Source of the DNA: Ignavibacteriales bacterium CG12_big_fil_rev_8_21_14_0_65_30_8
GTDB taxonomy: Bacteria; Bacteroidota; Ignavibacteria; Ignavibacteriales; Ignavibacteriaceae
Assembly: GCA_002783525.1 (NCBI GenBank)
Contig: PFGS01000254.1
Coordinates: 14,904-22,408, forward strand
Reading direction: 5' to 3'
DNA length: 7,505 nucleotides
A model generated the notes under the pieces. That model saw nothing but the letters and a program-made list of their open reading frames with translations, made no database searches and was not told the origin of the DNA. Each line of letters starts with the position of its first letter. Within the stretch, counting starts at the first letter, position 1. Shown here piece after piece: positions 7,076 through 7,505 of this stretch. A program made the position numbers and the translations under genes.

Positions 7076-7192
7076 TTGTTTTAAGTTTATTTATTCTAAA
7101 CAGTCAACCTCTACTACGTTTCGTTCACTAAACTTTAAGGAAGCAGTACCTGTGTTGCTAGCCAACCTACAATTAGTTTTAGTTGGTAAACT

Positions 7193-7505
7193 TTAGCGAA
7201 GTAAAATCATTTTCTTCACTTTATGAAAATCTTTTGCATCTATTGTGTATAAATACACTCCGCTTGAAAGATTTGAAGCATCAAACGTTACCAAATAAAT
7301 ACCTGATGGTTGGTCTTTATTTATAAGTACAGCTACTTCTCTTCCTAAATAATCATAGACCTTAATACTTACAAATCCAGATTCTTTAATTTGGTATTGT
7401 ATAATAGTTGAAGGATTAAATGGATTTGGAAAATTATCTAATGAATTTTCTTTCACAACAGTTAATTTTTCTTCAAGATCTGTTGGCTTTTCAGGTATAA
7501 GCCCT
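7193..7505 (-). CDS. T9SS cargo protein, C-terminal fragment with type A sorting domain
   Basis: The last 103 codons and the stop are in the window; the frame is open through the right edge, so the catalytic or functional part lies outside. The GTG at 7456 is not a real start, because the frame continues upstream with residues such as LIPEKPTDLEEKLTVVKEN. The C-terminal ~80 residues are a type A sorting domain: DNFPNPFNPSTIIQYQI, then SIKVYDYLGREVAVLI, SGIYLVTFDASNLSSGVYLY and a final KKMILLR. This signal sends proteins across the outer membrane by the type IX system, where it is normally cleaved. The PNPFNPST form is frequent in Ignavibacteria. It lies on the same strand as the lipoprotein gene, 195 bp upstream of it. 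Confidence 0.93.
   Translation of the reverse strand, partial: GLIPEKPTDLEEKLTVVKENSLDNFPNPFNPSTIIQYQIKESGFVSIKVYDYLGREVAVLINKDQPSGIYLVTFDASNLSSGVYLYTIDAKDFHKVKKMILLR

Noticed and set aside
7162..7186. CCAAC...GTTGG stem just after the T9SS stop codon as a terminator
   Set aside because: Only five continuous base pairs, a bulge, and no T tract on the minus strand.
7130..7203. Direct repeat AAACTTTAAGGAAGCA / AAACTTTAGCGAAGTA around the end of the T9SS gene
   Set aside because: 13 of 16 bases match but the flanks do not, so chance similarity in AT-rich DNA is enough to explain it.

Overview
This AT-rich window looks like a chromosomal segment from a member of the Bacteroidota/Ignavibacteriota group. 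The strongest clue is a C-terminal type IX secretion (T9SS) sorting domain of the PNPFNPST type at the right edge. Other clues are several signal-peptide proteins, two lipoproteins, and weak or missing Shine-Dalgarno sites on several genes. The PNPFNPST variant is common in Ignavibacteria, so that is my best guess, but the assignment is inference.

Layout. (1) 1-195, minus: the first 65 codons of a secreted protein, cut by the window edge. (2) 274-1977, minus: gamma-glutamyltransferase with a lipoprotein signal and every catalytic motif I looked for. (3) 1978-2150: a divergent intergenic region that should hold promoters for ggt and for the next operon. (4) 2151-4812, plus: two exported M16-family proteins in tandem. 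The first keeps the complete zinc site and the second has lost it but keeps the Arg/Tyr pair, so they probably form one heteromeric peptidase. (5) 4863-4958: an imperfect inverted repeat that can fold into a three-branched structure. (6) 5023-5837, plus: a small HicB-like protein whose stop codon overlaps the start of a TrmH-type tRNA 2'-O-methyltransferase. (7) 5842-5877: a perfect 36-bp palindrome between convergent genes, probably a shared terminator. (8) 5888-6997, minus: a lipoprotein with repeated HYNG..W motifs, likely a beta-propeller. (9) 7017-7075: two overlapping, mutually exclusive hairpins. (10) 7193-7505, minus: the C-terminal end of a T9SS cargo protein.

Biological reading. Most of the window concerns the cell envelope: an M16 peptidase pair and gamma-glutamyltransferase could both act on peptides or glutathione outside the cytoplasm, transcribed divergently from one intergenic region. 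The trmH pair is cytoplasmic housekeeping. I see no CRISPR array, transposase, phage gene, rRNA or tRNA. I found no convincing evidence of a new multi-gene system. The most unusual items are the non-coding inverted-repeat structures, the motif split in the M16 pair, and a HicB-like gene with no HicA partner fused translationally to trmH.
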